Source of the DNA: Muricea muricata
Lineage: Eukaryota; Cnidaria; Anthozoa; Malacalcyonacea; Plexauridae
Assembly (NCBI GenBank): GCA_963855995.1
Contig: OY979716.1
Location: forward strand, 38,424,624-38,488,623
Direction: 5' to 3'
DNA: 64,000 nucleotides
Position numbers and translations under genes: made by a program. Every line of letters starts with the position of its first letter. Position 1 is the stretch's first letter. Positions 1 to 10,200 of this stretch are shown here, one piece after another. Under the pieces are notes generated by a model. It ran no database searches, was not told the origin of the DNA, and was given only the letters and a program-made list of their open reading frames with translations.

Positions 1-1395
1 CAGATTTGTCAGTGAAAGGTAATTTGAGCTCATGAATCACTGAGGTGCAAACGAATTTGTCACCCAAAACGGCAAGGACATTTCTGTAGCGGTCTCCACA
101 GCCACGCCATTCATCTTCCCATGACCAAACAGCTGGTGATATAGGGCAGTTCTCGGAAGCAATCGGCTGACAAAAGGCGAATCTTTAAAGTGGCTAAATA
201 TTTTATCAGCCCAGTGTCCAGGATGCCACTGCGTTGGCCACCAAAAAAATCAAAGACAATTTCGTTCTCGTTGGTGCTGAGAGATTGCTTTAGTGCGTCC
301 ATTAGGGGACTATTCATTGCAGAAATAAACTTCTGGTTGACGTACTGACCATCTACCACCTTGCCCTGCATTTGCATCAGCCTTCCCTCCTTGATGTCGA
401 CATGGTCTTCTACATCGCGAAATAATGTCTCGGCAAGAGCATCTCCAGTTCCACCAGTGCCTTCAGCGTTGGTATAGACTTCGCTCATATTGAGTGGTAT
501 ACCTTGTCATTTACCAGCAATAACAGGGCAGACCATAGTGATTTGGTTTGTAACTCGATGGTTGGTTGACTTGTCAGCTGTGACATAAAAATGAGGTGGC
601 ATCCCAAGTATTTGGTAGAGGCGAAGAAAGGAATTCAGTTGACTTCTTGTTGATGTACGTGCCTGCTACTGACAGCATCTCAGGAAATAATTTCCTTGAA
701 TGGCCAAAATCCCCAACGTCAGCACCTGCTGCATGAAGCTCGGCAATGCGATCTTCATATTGAAGCGCTGCTGCTTTAGATTTCACTATCCCAAGGGCTG
801 TTTGAAGTTGGTTCTTGATGACGGTGACTGCTCTATCAAATCTCTTCTTGATCGACTGGGCGTGAGTCTCTGATGACATGTGGTTGAGCAATTTATCTTT
901 CTGATGGTACCATTTGTCACAATGGCCTGCTATTAGTTGATGGTACACACTATTTTCAACACGAAGACCTGTTGCAAGAGATCCAAAGGTACTTCCAGAT
1001 GGCCTCCTGGAGCCGGTAACTGCTAGCGGATTTGATAAATATGTATGACAAGTGATGCATCTTAACACATATGAATTCTCTTCGCCAAGAATGGAAAATT
1101 CCGGAACTTCGCTGACAAATTCCAGAAGATTGGTTGCTTGAATATCACGCCTTGGCAACTTGCTTACTGATGCGACTGTGCTTGCTAAATCCTTCTCACA
1201 CCTCGAAGGTTTTATTCCTTCCAGAACTAATTTTGCTATCTTGTTAGCTAGCGAATCAGTGTTAACTGTAAAGGCTGCAGAACTTTGCTCTTCAGATAAG
1301 GTATTTGGCATGAATTTATCCAGAGTCTCTTGAAATGCTTTTGGTAAAGTAGATTTACTGGAGCTTATTGTTTCAGAAGAGGAGGCAATATCCAT
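1..1395 (-). pseudogene. hAT-type transposase remnant with C2H2 finger (ZNF862-like family), truncated by window edge
   Basis: Reading leftwards from an ATG at 1395, about 270 residues are open. They include a C2H2-type finger (CITCH about residue 113, then a long loop to HCDKWYH and HMSSETH) followed by GDFGHSRKLFPEM. After a frameshift near 600 the next frame gives YVTADKST, the motif that opens the RNase H-like catalytic core of hAT transposases and the related ZNF862-like proteins. A stop follows near 507, a further open stretch runs from 488 to about 215, and another frameshift leads into a WHPGHWADK segment typical of the second catalytic region. The C-terminal dimerisation region is beyond the left edge or lost. 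With two frameshifts and a stop it cannot make transposase. It belongs to the same broad family as the intact protein at 8753-11851 but is too diverged to be a recent copy. Confidence 0.6.
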
Positions 1396-2283
1396 AGTAC
1401 TACAAATTAAAATTTTACGAAACTATCGGTCATAAAGTTATTATATCCAAATGAAGATCAAAACTCACAGCCACGAAATCTCAAATTCTGTAAGCGCATA
1501 AAGCGCAACGTGTTAATACATGGCTATAATTATACTAACTCTGATGTTTCTTTCTATTAGTACTAAAAGTTTGCTTAACTTCATAGCTTATACCCTGATC
1601 TACATACATATGCATGTCCAAAGTGCTTTTCCATCGCTAATAGAATGTCCAGGTTTAAAATAGAGCCACTAACCTGTCTAAAGATGTTTTTTCTTGTAGC
1701 ATGCAGTTTTTTTCTGCTTTTTCAGACACTGGCCTTAAATAACAAATTTTTTTAAAAAATTAAACATTTGGATTTTACCTACGTATGTAAACTTCAGAAT
1801 TTGTTTCTTACTTTACACTGGCAGAAGTTGCTGCATTTTCATTTGCTTGGACTTGCTCTCCTTTCTCTTCCTGTCTGTTGATTGAGAAAGTTGTAATGGT
1901 TGTTATGGCCTGATTGGTTCTTTTCACCTCAGAAAGCCAGTTAGTAGCTGTTACTGAAACTAGAGCGTAGGCCGTAGGGAAACACTTCCTTTACACCAAC
2001 AGTGTCTGATCGACTAATCTACTCTTGCAGACTCAGAGCATTTTGTCTGATTTGCATGTTACTTTACATTAATTCAACCATGTAACTTGGCGTCGTTTGC
2101 GACATGATATTTTATCAATTTAGTTTCTTGTTGAGCTCCCATGTAATAGAATAGCATCTGTTGTGTTATTGATCTCATATATCTGCTAATTTGGTATAGC
2201 TCGTAAGCATTTTTTAACAATATATTGGACAGAATTTGTATTGAGATATACTGTAAAATTATTATTTTACTAATATGTTGAAA
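1396..2283. other. AT-rich stretch without a recognisable gene
   Basis: No open frame here resembles a known family. A 72-residue minus-strand frame at 2074-2292 is low-complexity and has no supporting context. Confidence 0.5.
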
Positions 2284-2293
2284 CATTCCCACT

Positions 2294-2583
2294 TTTTAAT
2301 ACCTTGATTTAGTCTGACGTTCATATTCATTCATAGCATCTTTTGTGCCAATGGCATCTTCAGGCTCTATCATGGCTGCAGAAATGCTGCCTTTATGGGT
2401 GGTTCTTATGTGATCTTTCACGGTGGATTAGTTATATCGGGACAGCCAAAACTTGGCCTTTTTTGCTTCAAAGCATTCCAAACAAATCGCTATCTTGGTG
2501 TTTTTTTGCCCCTCCCCCTCAACTCTAGGCCCTTTGCTTTGCCAGAACCAGAGCATGCTTTGGGCTACTACCAAGTCTTTTAA
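2294..2583 (-). pseudogene. BED-type zinc finger fragment
   Basis: On the minus strand one frame reads ...TKIAICLECFEAKKAKFW..., then, after an in-frame TAA near 2430, STVKDHIRTTHKG. The C-x2-C and H-x4-H spacing and the aromatic residues match a BED finger, the DNA-binding domain found at the N-terminus of many hAT transposases and their domesticated relatives. The frame runs on to a plausible donor near 2298 (TCAAG/GTATTA). No catalytic domain follows, so this is an isolated, broken exon. It may belong to the hAT remnant further left, which reads in the same direction. Confidence 0.45.
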
Positions 2584-2861
2584 AGTGTTTCATAAACGCT
2601 GAAATTGGACATTGAAATAAACGCGCATTATTAATTACAAAGTAAGGAGAACAGACGGCAAGACTAATGTACTCTGTACTCATAGCTCGTTTGGGCATCG
2701 CTGTTTTTGTATTTGAAATATATTTTCACTATCATTTAAAACATTGTTTATGTTAAACATAACTATGCTGTAAGTCTTACATGGCAATTAACTGTGGACA
2801 CTTTCAATAATAAGTTACCAACCTCGTTGCCTCCATACTGCATTTATCATGATGTATATAT

Positions 2862-3254
2862 CTATTTTAGAGTTTCAAAAACACCTTCGTCTTTACTTGC
2901 ACTAGGTGCTTTCACTGCTTTGGATGTTTTTTCCATCTTCTCGCTTTGTGAAGCCGAGCAGCCATTGCAAATGACGGCTTTGTCAAATCCTTCCTCTCCA
3001 TGAGTTTCGCTGCATATCACGGCATGGCATGGTTTTTTGCACATGCGACACCAGTGACTACCACATTCCTTCGAGCAAGTCACGCATATTCGAGTTTCAT
3101 TAACTAGGAGTATATATAGTTTGAGTACAGGGCAACCCATTTATTTATTCATTCACCATTCAAACTTTAGAGTTATTAAAAATTATTAAATACCTTCTCC
3201 AACTTCACTATCAATCGCCCTTTTGTCGACTTCGTTTGGCAGAGCTGCCATTAT
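2862..3254 (-). CDS. Small two-exon protein with Cys/His zinc-ribbon, possibly domesticated from a mobile element
   Basis: Exon 1 begins at the ATG at 3254 (MAALPNEVDKRAIDSEVGE) and ends at a GTATTT donor near 3195. Exon 2 starts after a CTAG acceptor near 3108 and runs to a stop at 2862. The spliced product is about 100 residues. Exon 2 carries RICVTCSKECGSHWC, CRMCKKPCH, then HGEEGFDKAVICNGC: four Cys/His pairs spaced like the zinc-binding tail of integrase-derived KRBA2/SCAND3-like proteins. The tail beyond it is Lys/Ser-rich (SEKMEKTSKAVKAPSASKDE). Both exons are uninterrupted. The 5' flank near 3480 contains a TATA-like stretch. There is no transposase domain nearby on this strand, so it is either an accessory gene of an unrecognised element or a small host gene. 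Function unknown. Confidence 0.5.
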
Positions 3255-4400
3255 TTATGATGTACCAAAAACCACACAATTTAAGACAAAATTACAAAAT
3301 GCGCAATTACTCAAAAAATGCTGTTTGAAAATTATCTATATATTGTATCTCATGGCTTGTTAGGGATTGCCTCCCTTTTTGTTCGTCCAACAAATCACAA
3401 AATCACTCGCAATAAGTTTTAAAAATTGTACTAAAATAAAAGTTCACAAACACGTCACCGTTCACTCGCTTATGAATAATGTATAAGAGTGCACTGGCTT
3501 TTATACTAACCGTTGCACCAACTTATGACCTAATTTTCTATAACTAAGTTACAAGGTAATGCTGATGCAATGCTGTGTGACCAAGCAAATTGCATTAAGA
3601 ACCAATCGCTAGGAACAGCGTGTTGGATTACATCATCACATAGACGCAAGGTACTGCATTCTCATGCAAGTCTCAAGTGATATAGTTTCTCGTTACATGA
3701 TTTAGTCAATTCGACTATATTTCTCAACTGTGTTCATGCAAACATAATAATATTAAGAAAATTGTCTCTTCATAAAGGATGAGTTAATTTTATAGTATAT
3801 ATATATATATATATATATATTGTTTATCATACCTACAGCAGTATTTCGTTGTCCCTATAATGAACCTATACTATATAATAAGCAATATGATATATGACCA
3901 AGACAGTCTCCGACACGCTTCTAAATGTAAAATGTCATTTATCTTGCATTTTGAAACTTTTCAAAAGATATTTATCACGCAAATCATCTCGCGATGACAG
4001 ATTTTTTACGAAACTATTTTCGCAATGTAAAATATAGTTTAGACTGGCTGACTGATTGCCTTAGGGCTAGTACTATACAACAAAAACATGTTGTAATTGT
4101 TACTGTTTCATGTAGACAAAACTGAGTTTGTTCACCTAAGAAATGATTTTTTACAAGTTTCATTGCTTTTGTATGGTTTGAAAGCCTATGCAAGCTTCTA
4201 CTCCACAAAAGTCACAAATTTGGTATGTTTTATAATACAATTGACAAAACGTGCATCAAAACATGTCATAACATGTAAGTTGCAGTTATGGAATCGTCAG
4301 GTTTTGCATCTAAATGGCTTCTGTTTCAAACGGCCAATGACCCAACGTCACATTACAAAGTTAAAAAACCCGAGGAAATGTTTGTGCTTATTGATTCTTG
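3255..4400. other. Non-coding, AT-rich; includes a TA microsatellite
   Basis: Nothing protein-like is supported. The stretch holds the likely 5' flank of the zinc-ribbon gene and the dinucleotide repeat at 3796-3820. Confidence 0.5.
3796..3820. repeat. (TA)n microsatellite
   Basis: About twelve uninterrupted TA dinucleotides. Confidence 0.9.
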
Positions 4401-4408
4401 GACGAAAA

Positions 4409-5090
4409 TTACTGCATGCTTAAATTTTCCTTATCACATTGCTTACATGTAATTAATTTGCGTCTTTTCAGTGTAATTTCTTTGCATGCGTTTGCACGGG
4501 AATTATTGTCAGGTGTGTGTGGGCAAGCATCATAAGTCGAAAGTGTGCGTGCGCGGTGGAAGCTGACCAAAAAGCGCGGGGGATTTCTTGCCTGCGCGCG
4601 ACAAACTTTCCAATCTGGGACTGGTGCACAGGAAATCTGCACCATTTTAGGACTTTTTCCATCTTGAAGCAGCAATAACTCAAAAACTGCTTGAAAACCA
4701 GGGTAACAGTAGTAATGTCTTATATGTAGTTTTTATAAACTTTTTGACGATACAAGTTGTTTTTCAAGTAAGACCCTGAAAATTCATAATTTTTGACAAT
4801 GTAATAGTTTTATATGAAACTAAATAAAAACGTGTTGGTCAAAACGCACAAGAAAAATTTGGCCGGCCGACATTCAGAATTGTTATATTGGACATCCAAC
4901 GAACAATTTAAGAGCAAAATGGATTTGCCCTTTGAGAAGGTAAGCAAAATTACCTGTGGCACCCTGACTATTTTTGTTTAAAGGCACAGTCCAATCTTGC
5001 ACTGTGCCTTTAGCAGCCTCTGACACTTGGCTCATTGTTTTTAACAATTTTGAAACAGGGCCATTTATACAAGAAAAGATAAGATGCAAC
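4409..5090. other. Stretch with short open frames of no known family
   Basis: Minus-strand frames at 4409-4683 (88 and 71 residues) lie in a locally GC-richer patch. They have no domain, no clear splice sites and overlap in different frames. I do not support a gene here. Confidence 0.3.
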
Positions 5091-5099
5091 TGGTAAGAG

Positions 5100-6125
5100 A
5101 TGTTTTCTTCTAAATTTGGAAAGATCTTTTAAAACTTTATAACAACTTCTTTTCCACTTTTTCAACATGATGTGACGTCACGACGCATAAAGATTTTTCA
5201 AAAACTCACATTATAGCAGCTGTTAGGAAGTTAAAACAACCCAAAGTGAGTTATGTTGAGCGTGAAGCATAATCAGTTGCGCATGCATTTTTATTTTAGT
5301 ACGGCCTTCTGCATAAATAACAATATGATAAGGTTAATTCTGATTTTATTCTGTTCCTCACTCTTGGGTGAGCGGATTTACCCACAGGCTATTGCCCAAT
5401 TGATAGGAGATCCGAGGTACTTACGGTTTACCATCCTTATCCCAAAAGACGTGAAAGGCTTACCATTTACTCGCGTTGATGCAAAGGCAGCCCTTTCTTC
5501 TCAATTATTTTAAGACCTTGAGTAGTGGTCCGACCAGGGCTTGAACCCTGGTCTCCCAGCCAGTGCTGCAAGTCCGGGATTTTTTTAAGAACTCAATCTC
5601 GAATTTTTTTTTGGATTTTTCAGAACTTCAAGTTCTAAATTTAGTGATCAAATTTTTGGGTGAAATTAGCTACTTAACAAACGATTTTGTTAAAATAGGC
5701 AGTTTGTCCACTCGTATTTTATTTATATTTAACAAAATTTCGTTTTGGAAGGCTCTCAAAAGCAAAAGCGGGAGGCAAAGAACACACAATAAGAGGCCTG
5801 AGGCCTAAATTGTGCAGAGACTGGGAACATGAGAACGAAAGTAAGAATTTCGGGATTTTCAAGGAAATCTCGGGATTTTTAGAGAGCTTACTTGGGATTT
5901 GTACAGAATAACAGTTGGCAACGCTACTCCCAGCTTGGAAGACAAGAGTGGTGACCACAACACCACACATGCTGATTATAAACAAGAGCTTGTTATGCAT
6001 CGTGACGTCAAATTGTTTGCAAAGAAATTTTCAACAAACTAAAATATCTCAATTTAGAAAAAAGGAAATGGTTAAAAACTGCAAAAGAAGTTGTTATACT
6101 GTTAAAAGATTTTTTCCAACTTAAG
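5100..6125. repeat. Composite repeat with inverted ends around a tRNA-like box
   Basis: The segment around 5100-5190 recurs, inverted and diverged, at about 5990-6125. Both contain a run like AAAAGAAGTTGTTATA and the palindromic TGACGTCACG(A/C)GCAT-type motif that reads TGACGTCACGATGCATAA in one arm. Between them lies the tRNA-like sequence at 5520-5571. This could be an old non-autonomous DNA element into which a SINE inserted, or an inverted duplication. Boundaries are approximate. Confidence 0.4.
5520..5571 (-). repeat. tRNA-like 3' half with B box (SINE head or tRNA fossil)
   Basis: On the minus strand the sequence reads GCACTGGCTGGGAGACC, then AGGGTTCAAGCCCTGG, a T-arm with a B box (GGTTCAAGCCC) and paired stem, then TCGGACCA. 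I could not find a matching A box upstream, so it is not a complete tRNA. The tRNA-derived part of a SINE is the likeliest origin, with about 250 bp of unrelated sequence following to about 5270. Confidence 0.45.
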
Positions 6126-6129
6126 AATA

Positions 6130-6580
6130 AAAAATTTTGTGTCATATACACTTTTCAAGTGCCTATGACCCTAAATTTTGTCGTATTTTCTTGATTGCAT
6201 TGGAAAATCACTTAAATCACAACATAACTTTTTTGATAGAATTCCTGAAACTGTATTTTTTGTCGAAAAATTCAACTTTATTGGGTATGCAAATAATACA
6301 ACGTGTGACACCAAACTGTGTAATAACTTTTGAAAAGCTTCATTTGTTTAAAAGTAGTCAAACTATTGCAAATAAATGAGCAGGCCTAGTCATTAATAAT
6401 GGCTTATGCACACAAGTTCAGTTTTGGTTATTTTCCATTGTTATATGCCTCTGGTTATATGCTATAAAATAAGCAATCTCATGGTCACTCATGCAGTGTG
6501 ATGTCACATGTGTTATTTGCATATCGAATAATGTTGAATATCTCAATAAGAAAGAGTTATATTGTGATTTTGAGTGATCT
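6130..6580. other. AT-rich, no gene seen
   Basis: Only short random open frames are visible. Confidence 0.4.
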
Positions 6581-6582
6581 TT

Positions 6583-6765
6583 GCACATTGTTGTTGTTGT
6601 TTCTGCTGTTGTTCCTGCAGCTGTTTTTGTTGTTGTTGCTGTTGTTGTGGTTTTTGTTGCTGTTGTGACTGCTGTTGTGGTTTTTGTTGATGTTCCTGCA
6701 GCTGTTTTTGGTTTTCTTGTGACTTCTGTTGTTGCTGCAGTTGCTGCTCTTGTTGGGTGCTGCCT
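6583..6765. repeat. Imperfect (TTG/CAA) triplet repeat, glutamine-rich if read on minus
   Basis: About 180 bp of TTG/CTG/TTC triplets. In one minus-strand frame it would encode a Gln-rich tract with Lys and Glu. A stop lies just upstream and no conserved domain flanks it, so I treat it as simple sequence. Confidence 0.6.
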
Positions 6766-6908
6766 AATGGTCATTTCATCTATAAAATTGAAGTTACAAG
6801 ACAGTTTTAAATGCTCAAACTGTTAAATATATTTAAAAAACCTCTTAGAAATAAGCAAACACTTCCTTGCTAAAAAAATGTTGTTCCAAGTCTCTAATAA
6901 ATGTTTAA

Positions 6909-6986
6909 AGGGGGGTGACAGTCGAGTACGCATACTTTCTGCGCATAACAATTGGTGCGCCATTCCGGAAGTGAGCTTGCCGTTGC
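6909..6986 (+). repeat. Left terminal inverted repeat of element A
   Basis: Begins AGGGGGGTGACAGTCGAGTA directly after TTAA and contains TTTCTGCGCATAACAAT, a motif shared with the termini of element B. Confidence 0.9.
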
Positions 6987-7269
6987 CATATCAACGCAGT
7001 GTAATTAATATTCTGCTTTGTTTTTGAGACAAGGAGTGAAAATAGTGTATTTCAAAGTAAATACACATTGAAAGTAGCTGAAATGCGTAAAATTCTATAT
7101 TGAAAGATACAAAAAAGTACTGAAGCAATATGCAATTAATAAGTACTGCTTGTTCAACTCGGCAATATAGTATAACAAAGGAACCGCAATCAAACGGATA
7201 GCCTGTTCAAGTGGGTATCATATTTCAATTGTGAAACTGAAACATGTGTTTGGTATATTTGATTTGAAC

Positions 7270-10200
7270 ATGGCCGAAGCTTTGGATCGGAGTTTTTCTC
7301 TGGAAGAATTAGAAATAAACGAAATAGAAGAACGCGCATCCGTGCCAAATTTTGAAAACTTAACCACTTGTTCATGTCGCAGCAATTGCATTCGGGAAAG
7401 AGGCAGAAACTTTTGCCCGTGCAAGGCCAATACTGTTCAAGTGTCTGCCATGATGGAAATTCGCTATACCTGAATAACCGAAGAGCTTTGGAGAGTAACA
7501 GTGATGATTCATCGGTGAGCTTTTTTCTATTTTTCTGTTGGTCTGCAAATAAAATGTTCACGATATTAATTGATTTAATTCCACTATAGTCAAAGTATTG
7601 TATAATTTTATTGATTGAATTAATTGGATTATAAGATATATTTGCTCATATGTAAATTTAATACTGTAAACTGAAAGTAACTTAATTATCAGTCATTTTC
7701 AGTTTACTGATTTAATACAGTATCTGCTACAGCTACATGTATGATTTAATTGTGCTATCAATTCATGTGTTAATCTGAAGAATTGTGCAATTTGTGCTAT
7801 TCTGTGCTTTGCACTAATCAATACACATCTTGTAGGATTATGAGCTAATATCAGAGTATGAGGAGGAACAGCAGCTTGGTGGTGATGCAACGTCTGAAAT
7901 GGAAAGCCAAAGTGGGCATAGTCCTGATAGACATGAAAGCGAAGAATTCCAAATGAGTGTTGAAAGCAGTGGTGAAAATGGAGTGCAAGATAGTGATAAA
8001 ACAACATTTTTCAACTAAAATAACTAATCAAAGTATAATTTATATTATTCAGAATTTAGTTGACGGCCTTGGTATTGAGGCACTCAGAAGACTTGCTCGG
8101 GAGCTTCTTCGGAGACAGCCTGCAGTCTTTGCTGATATTGTCAATGGTAAAATTGTAGTTGGAGCCGAACAACCACCTCCAAATCCAGATCCACCACCAG
8201 AGTTGCAAAACCTGTTCAAATTTCCTCCGGGTAAAGTTTAAAGTTTTCAAACCTTCCTCAAAATATGGGTTTTTTAAATAGCAATATATATAAATTTAAA
8301 TTCTTAAAGCGTCCTTTTATTGACTTATTCCTATTTCCTACTGACCGGTATTTGGCATTAATTGATTAATCAACTGGTTGATTTCATTGTACGTTTAACA
8401 TTTGCACATGAGCCAAACAGAGGGAATAATAGAGATTGTCAACTGCAGACTGACAGCACATGTAATGATGTATGGCGATAAGATGATTGCTACAGAAACG
8501 CCTGCAATTATCTAAAAGCTGCAGAGCTGCTGTTGCCCGTATAAGGAAATGCTGTAAATACTAAAATGCATATCTATCTAACGAGCGTAAATAGTTTAAA
8601 TAATAGCTTTAATATTTAAGTGCTGTTATTTTTCATTTTTTGTTCAACCAAACGAATTAACACTGTTAAATTAAAAAACTGTTGTACATGTTAAACAACT
8701 AATTAAATGAATGTTCACTAGTTAAATCCACCAAAAGCCAAAATGGCAAAATCTAGTAAAATGGCAGTCTAGGCTTCTCTTTCTTCAGTCGTTTGGTTAC
8801 GAGTGATTCCAATCTGTTATTTTTGGTAACAAAATGCCACCAACGTCTTCCTCCAAAGTGTCGATCCAAAGCCGACTCTCCAAGTCTGGTGGCGTGGTGA
8901 ATAGGAGGACCATTCCAGTGAATTCTGGCCTCCAACCCGACATCGCCAATGTCCAGTCCCCTCCTCTTGTCACTGTGCATTTCTACATAGTTGCCCATGC
9001 TTTCAGCCACTCCTTCAGCATGGGTCTTCGTGGCACACCGAAGAAAGAAATGCAGAAAATCTTCGATTCCCATGTAGAGATCTTCCTCTCTTAAGAAAAG
9101 ATGATAGAATTTTAGCGAAATAACGACTCTTGGTTCCTTTACTTTTTGGAACTGTTTGCAGTCTTTGTAGTGCTTCACATTACATTCTGAAGAACACTGA
9201 TGAGTTTCGTAGCAAAGATGCTCCACATTTTTAAGGAGGGGATTTTCTTGATCATCAAACAGTGCCATCAGTCTTAATTTGAAGATTTCGTACTGTGCAA
9301 GGATGTCAGTTGTTATTTCTTGCGAGTAGCATGCTTGTTTCAGAAGCTCTTTCAGTTCGAGAACTCCGTAGTTCTCTACTGAGTCTACTTTCCTCTGCAA
9401 AAGGTCTTGTACCTCGAAACAGCTTGCCATTAGCTGAAAGATATGTGGATATTTTTCATTCTTAATTGTTCTATTCTCAATTCTTTCAGCAAGCATTTTG
9501 CAGAGACTCGTTAATCTATTTTGTACTGTTAGTAAACTGTCATTGCTTCCCACGTTAGCAGCAGATCGGCCCCTTCTTTTCTCTTCAGCCAATCCTGTGC
9601 TCAGTCCATGATACTGTTCACTAAGGACTGAGTTAACATACTGAGAGAGTGTAGGCCATCTTTTCGCGTCAATATCGGCACTCACATCAGTAACCTCGTC
9701 ATCTTCCTCAGCTGACTTGAGCAAAATCGCCGACATATCTCTTAAGCACTTAATTAATTCTCGTAACCTTTGTTCAACAGTCCAGGGAAACTGTTCAACC
9801 GTTTGTAGGAGACAGGAAAAGGTTCCCAAAAGACGGTGAATGTCAATTAGACCAAGATTTACCATAATAAAGGTCTTCGTCAAAATTTTCTTCAACCAAT
9901 TAGAGGCGTGCTCCCTTTGATCTTTCTCTCCACACTCCATAGATCTGGTTTGCAGTGCTTGAACTATTATTGGAAAGTCCTTTTCAAAGTTAGACAATGA
10001 TCGCTCGAAATAGGCAGAAAATCTAGTTGTGCTTAAATTTGTCAGTCTATACAGCCTCCTGTTCTGTTCTTCAGCTGCTGTAAGACACTGCTCCAGTCCC
10101 TTACCAATGTTAAGTGTTTGAATTATGCCATTGACTATTGAAATGTGTTCCACAAACCAGTCAAAAACTGTGGTCATCTCTCTGATATCTTTGGTTGCTA

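Noticed and set aside
6418..6826. Thr/Ala-rich and Val-rich frames on either strand, and a Gln-rich frame
   Set aside because: All three are readings of one imperfect TTG/CAA triplet repeat, with no flanking domain and with a stop just upstream of the Gln frame.
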